From Snodgrassella sp. (GTDB lineage: Bacteria; Pseudomonadota; Gammaproteobacteria; Burkholderiales; Neisseriaceae): DNA of 40,121 bases. Below are positions 17,153 through 26,853 of this stretch, one piece after another. The notes under the pieces are model-generated. The model searched no databases and was not told where the DNA came from. It saw only the letters and a list, made by a program, of their open reading frames with translations. Within the stretch, counting starts at the first letter, position 1. Each line of letters starts with the position of its first letter. The translations under genes and the position numbers were made by a program. The DNA lies in the NCBI GenBank assembly GCA_024103515.1, contig JAGGIK010000013.1, positions 1 through 40,121 of the forward strand, given 5' to 3'.

Positions 17153-18657
17153 CAAATTTTATCCAAGTTATTCGTTATTGATTATGCTTCATAGTGACTT
17201 ATATTTTTAAGCATGAATTGATTGTATAATAAATCAAATAAGTAGATTTATTATATACATTGAATTTGTCTGATGGAAAAAAGTATCGTTTTATGACAGA
17301 ATGAAGCTGAAACTTTGAGCTTAGATGATCACTAGACAGATTTTTTATTATCTATTTTAAATTAATAATAAGATTTTTGCATAAATCAATCTAAAATCAA
17401 CACAGAATGACAGTCCAGTACTTAACCATTAAGTCAGCTACATTTTAAAACATTAGTTTTGTCGACTTTGGGTAATACATAAGAATTTTATAATTTTTTC
17501 TCTATACACTTTACATCCACTTATATCACTACTTAATCTGTCACACCGAAATTCCCTTTACATCGTGCACACCATCTAATTGATTGCAAATTGGCAGTAA
17601 TTGTTGCAGGAAACTGCCTATCAGATTCATATAACAACCTGCCAACATTTCAGCATCAGTTGATCATAGTAAATTAATAATTCTTCTACAAAACAATATT
17701 CTCTTGAATTAGTAAAATTATGCTAATTTAATACGTGGATAAGTACCTGACCTTCAGCTAAGTTAGCATATAAAACAATTTTAATATAAACATTACCGAA
17801 CAACATTTCATCCCATGACAATTGTTTATGACTGTCATCAGATAAAATCAAATTGATAACCTTAGTATCAAAAATAATTTGTTGAATTTTTTATGCTTTA
17901 GAATATCAATTTTAGCAAAAATTCAACATTTTCATAAAGATAAAATAAGCATTATCAGCATAGACAATATTAAAGCTTTCCACTTTAGCTTTTTAACTTA
18001 CTGACAACATACTTCATTATCACAATAAATCTTTTGCCAATGAAATATTCAGCTCTAAACAACCTAACCTAATCACCATCAAAAAACTTATCAGCTATCA
18101 GGGACAATTGCTGCAAAGGCGGTAACCCCCATTATTCTTGTTTGATAAAAAGCAATAGCATTTTTACCTTTACAATGAAAACGCCAAACCGTTCACATCA
18201 TCCATGCGATAAACAAAATGATTACCATGGGCTAGACCACAAAAAATTATTACTTCACTTTCCTGTTCCACAAAAACCGATTGATACTCTAATTGCCAAG
18301 AATTCGCATTCGTCTCCTTTTAAACAAAGTATAAATATTTATATAATTTTAAATATATAAAGAAAAAACCAAAATTTACAACAAAAATAATACTAAAACT
18401 ATAAAAATTAATATAAAATCAATTGTAGTCACATCTAAAAATATATATTTCCAACAACACACCCGTATCACTCATCAGCAATATTCGCTAGATGTCAACC
18501 TAATTAACCCAACTGACCATATCTACAAAACCAAACCAATCAAAAAATATACTTAATTAACATACATTTAATACCAAAATGCAATTAAATTAAGGATAAC
18601 GTAATAACTAAAATTTATAGTAGTAAAAACAACCTTAAACAAAGTGAGGGAGTAAAA
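17153..18657. other. Gene-poor AT-rich region between tag and poxB
   Basis: About 1.5 kb without an intact gene. On the minus strand about 17545-17880, pieces of a decayed coding sequence can be read: SDDSHKQLSWDEMLFGNVY and YANLAEGQVLIHVLN, a TAG, HNFTNSREYCFVEELLIYYD, and in another frame MNLIGSFLQQLLPICNQLDG. The family is not recognised. The plus-strand frame 18142-18360 has no ribosome binding site and looks spurious. The last 300 bases are very AT-rich and should hold the poxB promoter, which I could not place. Confidence 0.35.
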
Positions 18658-20373
18658 ATGACTAAAACCAAAACAGTTTCAGAAGTACTAATCGAAGTAA
18701 TGATTGAAGCGGGTGTCAGCAACTGCTACGGCATCATAGGAGATACATTAAATTTTGTTGGCAAAGCGATCGAGAAAAGCAAGATAAACTGGATACACAC
18801 CCGTCACGAAGAAGCTGCTGCCTTTGCCGCGGGGGCCGAAGCCTTAATCACCAAAAAACTAACAGCCTGTGCCGGTTCCTGTGGGCCAGGTAGTTTACAT
18901 CTGATCAATGGACTGTACGAAGCAAACCGCAATAATGCTCCGGTGCTGGCCATCGCTAGCCAGTTAACCGCCGCATCAATGGGTACAGCCTTTCCTCAAG
19001 AAGTTGATTTTCTCAAAGTTTTTCAGGACGCCAGCGTATATTGTCAGATAATCAACCAGCCTGATCAGGCACAGCGAATATTCACCCAAGCAGCACAGGC
19101 GGCACTGAATAAGCGTGGAGTTGCAGTGGTCATTTTGCCCAGCGACATCAGTAATATGCAAGTATTTGAAAAACCCATTCGCATTTGGCGTCCCCAACCT
19201 ATTATTCGTCCTAACGATCAAGAAATCAACTTATTGGCAGAAGCAATCAATAACGGGCAAAAAATCACCATCTTTGCAGGTATTGGCTGTCACAATGCGC
19301 ATCAAGAAGTCATTGCTTTGGCAGAAAAACTGAAAGCACCAATAGTACACACCTCACGCGCCAAAAACTATATTGCCTATGATAACCCCTATCAAGTTGG
19401 TATGACTGGCATGTTTGGTACCAAAGCCGGATACGAAGCGATTAAAGACTGCGATACCCTGTTGCTACTAGGCTGTGGCTTCGCTTGGCCAGAATTCTAT
19501 CCAAAGCAGGCCAAAATCATCCAGGTAGATCACGATGCGACCCAACTTGGTTTACGACACCCCATAGACCTAGGTCTTGTTGGTGATATCCAACCCACAC
19601 TCCAAAACTTATTACCGCAAATAAAAGCGCGAAGTGACAGCAACTTTCTAAATAAATACACTGCTCTTTTTGCCACAATTATGGCGAAATATGAAACATT
19701 TGCCGGTAGCGTGCATGACAAACAGCCGATTCACCCACAACAATTAGTAGAACTAATTGATAAACACGCTAACCAAGATGCCCTATTTACGGCTGATGTT
19801 GGTACACCTATGTTATGGGGAGCACGATACCTGACCATGAATGGTAAACGTTATTTTCTAACCAGCCTCAAACATGGCACCATGGCTAACAGCATGCCTC
19901 AAGCTTACGGATTCCAACAAGCCTTTCCAGACCGACAAGTTATTTCCCTGTCCGGCGATGGAGGCTTGGCCATGCTTATGGGGGATCTGCTGACTGCAAA
20001 ACAGGAAAATCTACCTATTAAAATCGTTGTATTCAATAACAGCTCACTGAATTTTGTCGAGCAGGAGCAAAAAGGCGAAGGCTTAGTAGAAGTGTATGTT
20101 GACTTGAAAAATGGTGATTTCAAAACCATTGCAGAAGGCTGTGGCTTGAGTGCTCAGACAGTCAGCAAACCATCCGAACTGGAAAATGCTGTGAAAACAT
20201 TTCTCACCACAACAGGGCCTGCTCTACTCAATGTCATCATTAGTCCCGATGAACTGATCATGCCTCCAGCAATTAGCTATGAAAATGTCAAAAATATGGT
20301 ATGGTACAGCTCCAAAGCCATCTTAGCAGGCAAAGGCAAAGAAATCGTTGAACTGATTAAACACAATATCTAA
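18658..20373 (+). CDS. poxB: Pyruvate dehydrogenase (quinone) / pyruvate oxidase
   Basis: PoxB decarboxylates pyruvate to acetate and CO2 with thiamine diphosphate and FAD, passing electrons to the quinone pool at the inner membrane. The 571-residue protein has the three-domain ThDP fold: the activating Glu in HTRHEEAAAFAAGAEA (near residue 51), GSCGPGSLHLINGLYEA, a central FAD domain with LGCGFAWPEFYP and KIIQVDHDATQLGLRHP, and the ThDP/Mg motif from LSGDGGLAMLMGDLL to VVFNN. The C-terminus KAILAGKGKEIVELIKHNI matches the amphipathic lipid-binding tail of E. coli PoxB but stops about two residues short. A good GAGGGAG ribosome binding site precedes the ATG. With maeB and FdhE it points to pyruvate, malate and formate as important fluxes. 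Confidence 0.95.
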   Translation: MTKTKTVSEVLIEVMIEAGVSNCYGIIGDTLNFVGKAIEKSKINWIHTRHEEAAAFAAGAEALITKKLTACAGSCGPGSLHLINGLYEANRNNAPVLAIASQLTAASMGTAFPQEVDFLKVFQDASVYCQIINQPDQAQRIFTQAAQAALNKRGVAVVILPSDISNMQVFEKPIRIWRPQPIIRPNDQEINLLAEAINNGQKITIFAGIGCHNAHQEVIALAEKLKAPIVHTSRAKNYIAYDNPYQVGMTGMFGTKAGYEAIKDCDTLLLLGCGFAWPEFYPKQAKIIQVDHDATQLGLRHPIDLGLVGDIQPTLQNLLPQIKARSDSNFLNKYTALFATIMAKYETFAGSVHDKQPIHPQQLVELIDKHANQDALFTADVGTPMLWGARYLTMNGKRYFLTSLKHGTMANSMPQAYGFQQAFPDRQVISLSGDGGLAMLMGDLLTAKQENLPIKIVVFNNSSLNFVEQEQKGEGLVEVYVDLKNGDFKTIAEGCGLSAQTVSKPSELENAVKTFLTTTGPALLNVIISPDELIMPPAISYENVKNMVWYSSKAILAGKGKEIVELIKHNI

Positions 20374-20385
20374 AATTGAGCACAT

Positions 20386-20420
20386 ATTCATCGATTGAGC
20401 TTTACTGCTCATCGATGAAT
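20386..20420 (+). terminator. Hairpin after poxB
   Basis: TTCATCGATTGAGC pairs with GCTCATCGATGAA (one bulged T) around a 6-base loop, 13 bases behind the poxB stop. No U-tract follows, so it may protect the mRNA 3' end rather than terminate transcription alone. Confidence 0.5.
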
Positions 20421-20574
20421 AAATTACATGGAGTAATCTTTACCATTGAAAGGGCAACACCCATTCCAACAACAAAATTAAGAAGTAACTGTTTGTTAAA
20501 TGCTAGCGCAGGCAAATAATCTAACAATAAATATCACCGTATGCGATTGTACCAATAAGTATAAGCCGCAAAGG

Positions 20575-21520
20575 CTTATTTATCATGCTTGAGTTGGTAT
20601 GAATTTTTCCCTTTTAACAAATTCAGTTTTCATGCTGTTAAATGTTGCTTCTGCCTCTGCATTGTTATACGGACACCTCTTTTGACTGCGTGAACGCTGA
20701 TTATTTAATCTATTGATACGCTTACCCAGCAACTATTTAGCAAATGCCCTTTCTTTTTCTAAATGAAATAGATTTAATGATAAATACAGTAGCTTAAACT
20801 GACTTAATACACATATTACTCAACCTGCTGATTTATATTGACCAACACCATAGCCAAGACACATGTCGCTTAGATAAATTAAATTGTACACATAAATAAT
20901 TCCGGCAATAGTTAACACAAATATAGCTTAAGTCTGTCACGATAAGCTGCTGCTCTAGGCATCGACATCCAACTGACGTTCTAAATGATTAATGGTGGCT
21001 GCGCTATTGCTTGCCGTCTGGTGTCTTCGATAAGTTTTAAGCGTATATTTTGATATCAATGCTAACAACTTCATTACTCGGGCAATGTCACAACCAGAAA
21101 CATGGATATCTACCGCTTATCAGACCAAACCAATGCGTCAGCTTGCATAGGATTGATCGTTGTGTTTAACAGTAATCACTATTGTATCGGCATCATGGAC
21201 AACCGATTCCAGTTTAGTGGCTTGGCATTAATCATAGGCGTATTGTCTGCGATATTCCTAAATCCCGCCATCAAGCCGCTACCGCATAACAATATTGATT
21301 TATTGGCAGGATTTTAATTGCCATCCCCATGATCAGTGCAGCTTGCTTTAGGATATCGCGTTCCAGCCGTAGCTGCTTGAGCTCTTTTGGTCAAGCAATC
21401 AGTTCATTTTCTTCTGGCGTGTGCTTATCTTTGGTCTTAACAGAACCGCTTTTACTAGATTGGTTTATCCAGTGGTCTAAAGCGAAAGGTGTCAAATCAT
21501 ATTGCTTGACTTTATGTAAA
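20575..21520 (-). mobile_element. Degraded IS3-family insertion sequence
   Basis: On the minus strand an OrfA segment reads KQYDLTPFALDHWINQSSKS, a single TGA, then ELKQLRLERDILKQAALIMG (21340-21507), the classic LRxERDILKKA of IS3 OrfA. Further on, OrfB fragments read DIARVMKLLALISKYTLKTY and TINHLERQLDVDA, then the later part YNNAEAEATFNSMKTEFVKR (near 20.6 kb), which matches the DNAxAESFFxxLKTE block around the third catalytic residue. Many stops and frameshifts interrupt it, and the OrfB C-terminus is missing. I could not define terminal inverted repeats or target duplications. Confidence 0.75.
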
Positions 21521-22151
21521 TATTATCTATTACTAAATGTTTAATTTTATCAATTAAATAAAATTATATTAGTAATTTTATCTTTTTGGCATTGTTTTTT
21601 ACTTTTATAAACTATTGATTTTTCGATATTTTAAAATGAAAGTATCTTCAATAAGATGGGCAATTTTGGAATTTGTTATGAGTTTTGTACGATTTTTTCT
21701 TGAGCTAGTTATTTTCGTTATATTGGGATTTTTTTAATTTAGTTATAATATTATTTTATTAGGTAATATTTAATTATATTATTAAGTCCGAATGACTGGC
21801 GCAGTTTTAGTTGTTTATCCACTATTGAAAGCGGCTAATTGTAATTGGAGTGACCACAGTTAAATATAAAAAATTTAAAGTTTCCGAATTAATTAAGTTG
21901 ATATATAAAGAATTTCTATTCCTAAAGTGCTATACCAATTATTTCTTTCTTGTGCGCTATACCCTTAACCTGAATCTTAGTATTTATCACCTACTTTTAA
22001 TAAATAAGAGATCATCATTTTCTTAAATAAAATAATTTTCCTGGTGTATACATCAAATTTTTCTTTTGTATTAATTCTACGTGCACCTTTTCTTTCATTT
22101 AATGCTTTCAGCTTAAATCTGTTTCAATCGCATGAAATTAAGCCGCAATTT
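21521..22151. other. AT-rich region downstream of the transglutaminase operon
   Basis: No supported gene in 630 bases. A 33-codon frame at 21636-21737 on the plus strand encodes a hydrophobic peptide ending FLELVIFVILGFF, but it has no ribosome binding site. A minus-strand stretch 21981-22120 is open (containing LNERKGARRINTKEKFDVY) but has no start. No terminator for the operon is obvious. Confidence 0.3.
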
Positions 22152-24146
22152 TTACATTTTTCGTATCTCACGCTTCATCTGCCGATACCAGACACGTTGT
22201 TGCCGTTTACCTGGCACTGCGCCTGCACCATATTGCCAAATAATATATTGATCTACTAAATTAGCCATTTTGGGAGTTAGCATATTGGCTTCTTGTAATA
22301 GCTGTTTTATTTCAATAGGTCCGAAAGCTAGGATTTGATCATGCTCCCCATCAATCACAGTTTCTCTGAGCAGATTAAATCCTTCAACTAATGGGGAAAT
22401 ACTGCTTTTTCCTTGGCGCCATACCCAAATTATTAAGGGTATTAATGTAGCGATAATAACTAGAATAATCAGAACAACCAGTAGCGATGGTGGCAGATTT
22501 TTTAAACCTAATTTAGATACAATATTTTTCTGCTGACTACTATCATAATTAACAACCCATTGCTGCCAGTAAAACTGTCCTTGATCAAATTTCTTTTCGA
22601 TCCATGGATATTTGGGGGCTAATTGATTCCTCTGTTCAGCCGGTAGCGCATGCTGAATGCCTTCTTCTACCCTTCCTGCAGAAACAGCACTGGTTGGATC
22701 AATTCGTTGCCATTGATTTTTTTCGCGTATCCAGATTTCTGTCCATGCATGAGCATCTTTACTACGAATTTGCCAAAATTGCCCATTTGGATGATATTCT
22801 CCCCCTTGATAACCAGTAATCATTCTGGCTGGTATTCCCGCTGCTCGTGCCAGCCACACAGTAGCATCAGCATAATCTTCACAAAAGCCTTCATGACTAT
22901 TAAACAAAAAATAATCTGTATGATTTGCCTTATCACCACCACGCTTCGGTGTCAGGGTATATTGAAAATGGTTTTCGCGATAATAGTTCAGTACTTGGTT
23001 TACAAAATCTTCGGTGTTAATCGACTGTTGAGCCAGTTGTTTAGCGAGCATGCGTGTCTGCGGGTTTATATCTGGAGGAAGTTCCAAATAAAAGCGCAAT
23101 AAATTACCATTCATACGCTGTTGTAACTGCGCAGACAATGAAGAATACAGCTGTAAACGATGTAATCCTTCGCGTTTTTGTGCCATCCGCAGCACATTAC
23201 CAACACGCCGAGTCAAATCTGCCTGATTATCGGCCAGTGGCTGATCTAAAGCAGGAACCCGACCATTATCATCCTTGATTGTTATTTGATAACTAACTAG
23301 TTTAGAGTCTAATTGTTGCCCAAGCTCACGCAGATTGGGTAATTGTAAAGAATCTTCATCAGAATATTGCTCTTTTACTGCATGCCATACGCCATTGAAA
23401 TTGCGTCCCATAACCAAAACACGCCAGTATAAATCCTTCTGTTTAGGAATAAAATTCTGATCAAAAGTGACATTAAACGCCAACTCATTACTCTGAATAA
23501 GATTACTGATACTGCCAGAATCCACGCTATTAGAAAGACCGGTAGCGGCAGCAGTCTCAGATGGTTGAATTCCCCATAAGGGCGTATTTTTCCTCGGTGC
23601 TACGACAAATAAAATTATCATCAGAGGCAAAGACAATAGCAATACCACCGCTCCCTGCTTAATAGCTGCTGGCGGTTCAATTCCCGCTAGGAGGCCAAGA
23701 GAAGTCAGTAGACAGAATAACGAAATGACAAGCCATGGTGCCATCAGCATATTCTGATTAAACAGCATTGCACCGCCCATCAATATTATTTGTGCCAGCA
23801 ATAAAACCTGCCAATCGCGCAGAGTTTCACCTTCATAAGCTTTCAACACTACCATCAATAATAGAAATGCAACACCACCATCACGCCCAATCACTGTACC
23901 AATTTTAAAATAAACCCATGTTCCCGTTGCTAACAATAGAATAAGCACTCCCCATAAGGGTAATTTTTTTAAGCTTGTTAGCAATAATAACATTCGCATA
24001 ATTAGTAGCAACCCAAACACAATACAAACAGTGAGCGGTAACGCTAATAAAAGCGGTAATGCTACCCAGCTTAGCATCAGTAATAAGATAAATTGAGCGG
24101 GAACTTTCGGTGTTTTACCTAAAAAGAGCGGATTTGCAAGCCACAT
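22152..24146 (-). CDS. TgpA-like membrane transglutaminase (DUF3488 + transglutaminase core)
   Basis: The 664-residue protein has an N-terminal block of about six membrane helices (DUF3488). A long periplasmic region follows with the transglutaminase-like core: catalytic Cys in GFCEDYADATVWLARAAGIP, His in DAHAWTEIWI, and Asp in WQRIDPTSAVSAGRVEEG. A last membrane helix lies near residues 545-570 (LLVVLIILVIIATLIPLIIW), with a short cytoplasmic tail. In Pseudomonas TgpA is essential, and the family is typically linked to MoxR and DUF58, as here. The ATG at 24146 overlaps the DUF58 stop (TAATG) with AGGA 8 bases upstream, so translation is probably coupled. An ATG two codons earlier is less well placed. 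The periplasmic substrate is unknown. Confidence 0.9.
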   Translation of the reverse strand: MWLANPLFLGKTPKVPAQFILLLMLSWVALPLLLALPLTVCIVFGLLLIMRMLLLLTSLKKLPLWGVLILLLATGTWVYFKIGTVIGRDGGVAFLLLMVVLKAYEGETLRDWQVLLLAQIILMGGAMLFNQNMLMAPWLVISLFCLLTSLGLLAGIEPPAAIKQGAVVLLLSLPLMIILFVVAPRKNTPLWGIQPSETAAATGLSNSVDSGSISNLIQSNELAFNVTFDQNFIPKQKDLYWRVLVMGRNFNGVWHAVKEQYSDEDSLQLPNLRELGQQLDSKLVSYQITIKDDNGRVPALDQPLADNQADLTRRVGNVLRMAQKREGLHRLQLYSSLSAQLQQRMNGNLLRFYLELPPDINPQTRMLAKQLAQQSINTEDFVNQVLNYYRENHFQYTLTPKRGGDKANHTDYFLFNSHEGFCEDYADATVWLARAAGIPARMITGYQGGEYHPNGQFWQIRSKDAHAWTEIWIREKNQWQRIDPTSAVSAGRVEEGIQHALPAEQRNQLAPKYPWIEKKFDQGQFYWQQWVVNYDSSQQKNIVSKLGLKNLPPSLLVVLIILVIIATLIPLIIWVWRQGKSSISPLVEGFNLLRETVIDGEHDQILAFGPIEIKQLLQEANMLTPKMANLVDQYIIWQYGAGAVPGKRQQRVWYRQMKREIRKM

Positions 24147-25081
24147 TACCATATTCCTAACGCGATTAAACAGTATGTGCGCTGAGCCGTCCTCACTTCA
24201 AAGCGCTGATGTGGCAGTTCTAAAATATATTTTTTGCCACCGGCCTCGGCGCTGAGCACACGGTAACACAACATACTAGCCAGTTTCTCTTTAGGTATAT
24301 TAGGCGGATAATTGCGATAGGAAATCAAAGTTGGTTCAATCGCCGATCCGCTTTGCTCAAAATATTTATCTAACAAATTACCACTCTTGGCATAATGCTT
24401 CCAAGCTATATATTTTAGAGGTGTGGTGTTTTGATGAGGTAGCAAATAAGCCGGATTTTCTCCACTTAGGCTTATCTGAATAGACTCATCATGGTGATCG
24501 ACGCTTGCAATAGGTAAGTCATGCAACAAAGGTGCTGGGAATATAATAATTTTGTTGGTATATTTCCATTGTGCCTCCACCATTAACAGACCAAATGGTG
24601 CCATACTGGCCCCTGCCAAGATTAATGAAGGTAAGTAGCCTCGATTTTGCGGTGGTAATTGCCAGCGAAAATCTCTAGATTCAGCAGTGATTGTCCAAAG
24701 TTGCCAGTCTTTGGCACTGTGATTGTCTTCTAAGCTGGTACGCAGCCACAGCCAGCGACGACGTTTACAGTCATCACATGCTCGTAAGGTCAGAATAACA
24801 TCCTTTTGCGCAAAATATTCTGCTTCAGGAATAATATCCAGCACAAGACCGGTTAATTGCCGCAATCCAGCGATAGCACCGAAAAACAGAATTCCGATTA
24901 ACCAGAATACCAGCGCATAGGCCACATTGATCTGATAATTAACCGCCATGATCCATAATAATAAACAGGCTATAAGCAATCCCCAACCCAGTCGAGTCAG
25001 ACTAAAACGGATATCACGCAGACGTAATGTTTGATGACCGTCAATGTTAATTGGCGGTGGTAATTCAGACCACGGCCACAT
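24146..25081 (-). CDS. DUF58 domain membrane protein
   Basis: The 311-residue protein has two adjacent membrane helices at about residues 31-80. A cytoplasmic DUF58-type domain follows, recognisable by RGYLPSLILAGASMAPFGLL, IIIFPAPLLHDLP, and the conserved WKHYAKSGNLLDKYFEQSGS (family: W+..A+...L+VKEFE). DUF58 proteins are partners of MoxR AAA+ ATPases. The C-terminal von Willebrand-like part seen in longer DUF58 proteins is short here. The ATG at 25081 lies inside the end of moxR (17-base overlap), and its stop overlaps the start of the transglutaminase gene. This strongly suggests one three-gene operon with coupled translation. Confidence 0.88.
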   Translation of the reverse strand: MWPWSELPPPINIDGHQTLRLRDIRFSLTRLGWGLLIACLLLWIMAVNYQINVAYALVFWLIGILFFGAIAGLRQLTGLVLDIIPEAEYFAQKDVILTLRACDDCKRRRWLWLRTSLEDNHSAKDWQLWTITAESRDFRWQLPPQNRGYLPSLILAGASMAPFGLLMVEAQWKYTNKIIIFPAPLLHDLPIASVDHHDESIQISLSGENPAYLLPHQNTTPLKYIAWKHYAKSGNLLDKYFEQSGSAIEPTLISYRNYPPNIPKEKLASMLCYRVLSAEAGGKKYILELPHQRFEVRTAQRTYCLIALGIW

Positions 25082-25988
25082 GATTGAGCATCTCAGTCAA
25101 AATTGTTTTACTTTCCTGCTGACTTTGAATTGCTTGTAGCCGATGCGCGGCAACGGCTACCCAAATAGCTTTAATATCCTCCGGCACAACATGCTCACGT
25201 GCATTTACCCAAGCATGTGCTTTAGCTGCTTTAACCACCGCTAGACCGGCACGTGGACTCAGGCCCACAGCAAAACGTCCTGGGATACGCGTTGCCTGAA
25301 CTAGCCGGTAAACATAATCAGCGGCAGCAGCAGAAATGGTAATTTCTTCAGCTTCTGTTTGCCACTGCTGCAATATCTTGCTATTGGTCACCGGCTTAAT
25401 TTTCGGTATAAACTGCCTGCGACCACCACTCAGATAAAGTTGTTTTTCTTCTTTTTCAGCCGGATACCCCATACTTAGGCACATCATAAACCGGTCTAAC
25501 TGTGATTCCGGTAAAGGATAAGTACCTAACTGCTCAACCGGATTCTGTGTCGCAACCACCAAAAAGGGCTTAGGCAAAGTATAAGTTTTACCATCCACAG
25601 ATACCTGTCCCTCCTCCATCGCTTCCAATAAAGCTGACTGCAATTTAGGTGATGCGCGATTTATTTCATCTGCCAATAAAAAAGGATTGAAAACTGGTCC
25701 GGGCTGAAAAATAAATTCACTATTTTGTGGCTGAAATATATTTACCCCTAACAAATCTGCCGGCAACATATCGTTAGTAAACTGTACCCGTTTGTATCCC
25801 ATCCCCAATACTGTTGCTAATGCATGAGCAAGCGTGGTTTTGCCTACGCCGGGCACATCATTCAATAAAATATGTCCTCGGGCAAGTACACAGGTAAGGA
25901 TCTGTACCAGTAATTGTTGTTTTCCTAGTATAAGCGCGTTGAGTTGTTTAAATATGGGATCGAGTTTAGGATTCATTATTAGTAGCAT
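25065..25988 (-). CDS. MoxR-type AAA+ ATPase
   Basis: MoxR ATPases act as chaperones that activate or assemble partner proteins, often VWA or DUF58 proteins. This 307-residue protein has Walker A GVPGVGKTTLA, then VQFTNDMLPADLLG, Walker B with FLLADEINRASPKLQSALLE, sensor 1 VVATQNPVEQLGTYPLPESQ, the MoxR signature LDRFMM, and sensor 2 GLSPRAGLAVVKAAKAHAW in a C-terminal lid. It is the first gene of the moxR-DUF58-transglutaminase operon. The ATGs at 25988 and 25976 (MNPKLDP) are both possible and neither has a clear ribosome binding site. Confidence 0.94.
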   Translation of the reverse strand: MLLIMNPKLDPIFKQLNALILGKQQLLVQILTCVLARGHILLNDVPGVGKTTLAHALATVLGMGYKRVQFTNDMLPADLLGVNIFQPQNSEFIFQPGPVFNPFLLADEINRASPKLQSALLEAMEEGQVSVDGKTYTLPKPFLVVATQNPVEQLGTYPLPESQLDRFMMCLSMGYPAEKEEKQLYLSGGRRQFIPKIKPVTNSKILQQWQTEAEEITISAAAADYVYRLVQATRIPGRFAVGLSPRAGLAVVKAAKAHAWVNAREHVVPEDIKAIWVAVAAHRLQAIQSQQESKTILTEMLNHVAVV

Positions 25989-26165
25989 TCAGAATAAATA
26001 ATATTACAGAACTAATACAAGGTGTATATGTAAAATAATTTGTGGGTTGATTGAACTTAAATTAGAATTACATACATAACATAACCAGTTACACACCCAA
26101 AATATTTAGATTTATCTAATGCATAAAATTAATTTTATTTTACATTATATGTAATAATACTTCCT

Positions 26166-26666
26166 TTAATCAATACAAATATACTTTACAGTTAAAATTT
26201 CTATTATTTCTTCACCGTCTACCCCAACCAGACGCACTTCATCTCCTTCATGTGCTTTAAGCAGACATCGTGCTAAAGGTGAAACCCAAGATATTTTATT
26301 TCTACTCAAATCTATTTCATCGGTACCAACAATATGAACGGTTTGTTCAATACCATTTCCGCGTAAAATAGTTACAGTAGCACTGAAAAAAACCTGATCA
26401 CATGCTTCACGCGCTTGTGGATCTACTACTTGCGCAACTTCAAGACGTTTGGTCAGAAAACGTATTCTACGATCAATTTCACGTAGACGCCGCTTGCCGT
26501 AGAGATAATCACCGTTTTCACTCCGATCACCATTTCCTGCTGCCCAATTCACCACATTCACTATTTCCGGACGCTCCTTGTGAACCAGTTGATATAGCTC
26601 ATCCTGTAACGCTTGATGGCCACTGGGCGTAATATAATTAGGGATTTGTTTTTGCTCAATACTCAT
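26166..26666 (-). CDS. greB: Transcription elongation factor GreB
   Basis: GreB enters the secondary channel of RNA polymerase and stimulates cleavage of backtracked RNA. The 166-residue protein has the N-terminal coiled coil with GDRSENGDYLYGKRRLREID, where the acidic tip carries the catalytic residues. LYGKRRLREIDRRIRFL distinguishes GreB from GreA. The C-terminal FKBP-like domain shows ISWVSPLARCLLKAHEGDEV, matching S.xSPxxxAL.....D. The ATG at 26666 has AGGA 7 bases upstream. It is downstream of the maeB terminator, so it is likely transcribed from its own promoter in the short gap. Confidence 0.95.
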   Translation of the reverse strand: MSIEQKQIPNYITPSGHQALQDELYQLVHKERPEIVNVVNWAAGNGDRSENGDYLYGKRRLREIDRRIRFLTKRLEVAQVVDPQAREACDQVFFSATVTILRGNGIEQTVHIVGTDEIDLSRNKISWVSPLARCLLKAHEGDEVRLVGVDGEEIIEILTVKYICID

Positions 26667-26689
26667 TATCTTTCCTAAGGCAATAAAAC

Positions 26690-26713
26690 AGGCTGTCTGT
26701 AAACAGACAGCCT
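26690..26713 (-). terminator. Intrinsic terminator of maeB
   Basis: AGGCTGTCTG and CAGACAGCCT form a perfect 10-bp stem with a TAAA loop. On the minus strand it is followed by GTTTTATT. It lies between maeB and greB, both on the minus strand. Confidence 0.82.
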
Positions 26714-26853
26714 AGTCAGATGCAGACTACATCGCTTACTGAACTTCAATGAACAAATTGAATTTTCAAATACTGCTTACCAAATTAAGGCAAATTCATT
26801 TTCATTTTAATCATAAGAGTACGTACACTTCGGTCATGTCATCTCAATATTAC

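Noticed and set aside
18142-18360. 72-codon plus-strand ORF before poxB
   Set aside because: No ribosome binding site and a low-complexity composition of the surrounding AT-rich DNA; no family.
21636-21737. 33-codon hydrophobic small ORF
   Set aside because: Has a plausible membrane helix but no ribosome binding site; T-rich DNA readily encodes Phe/Leu/Ile by chance.
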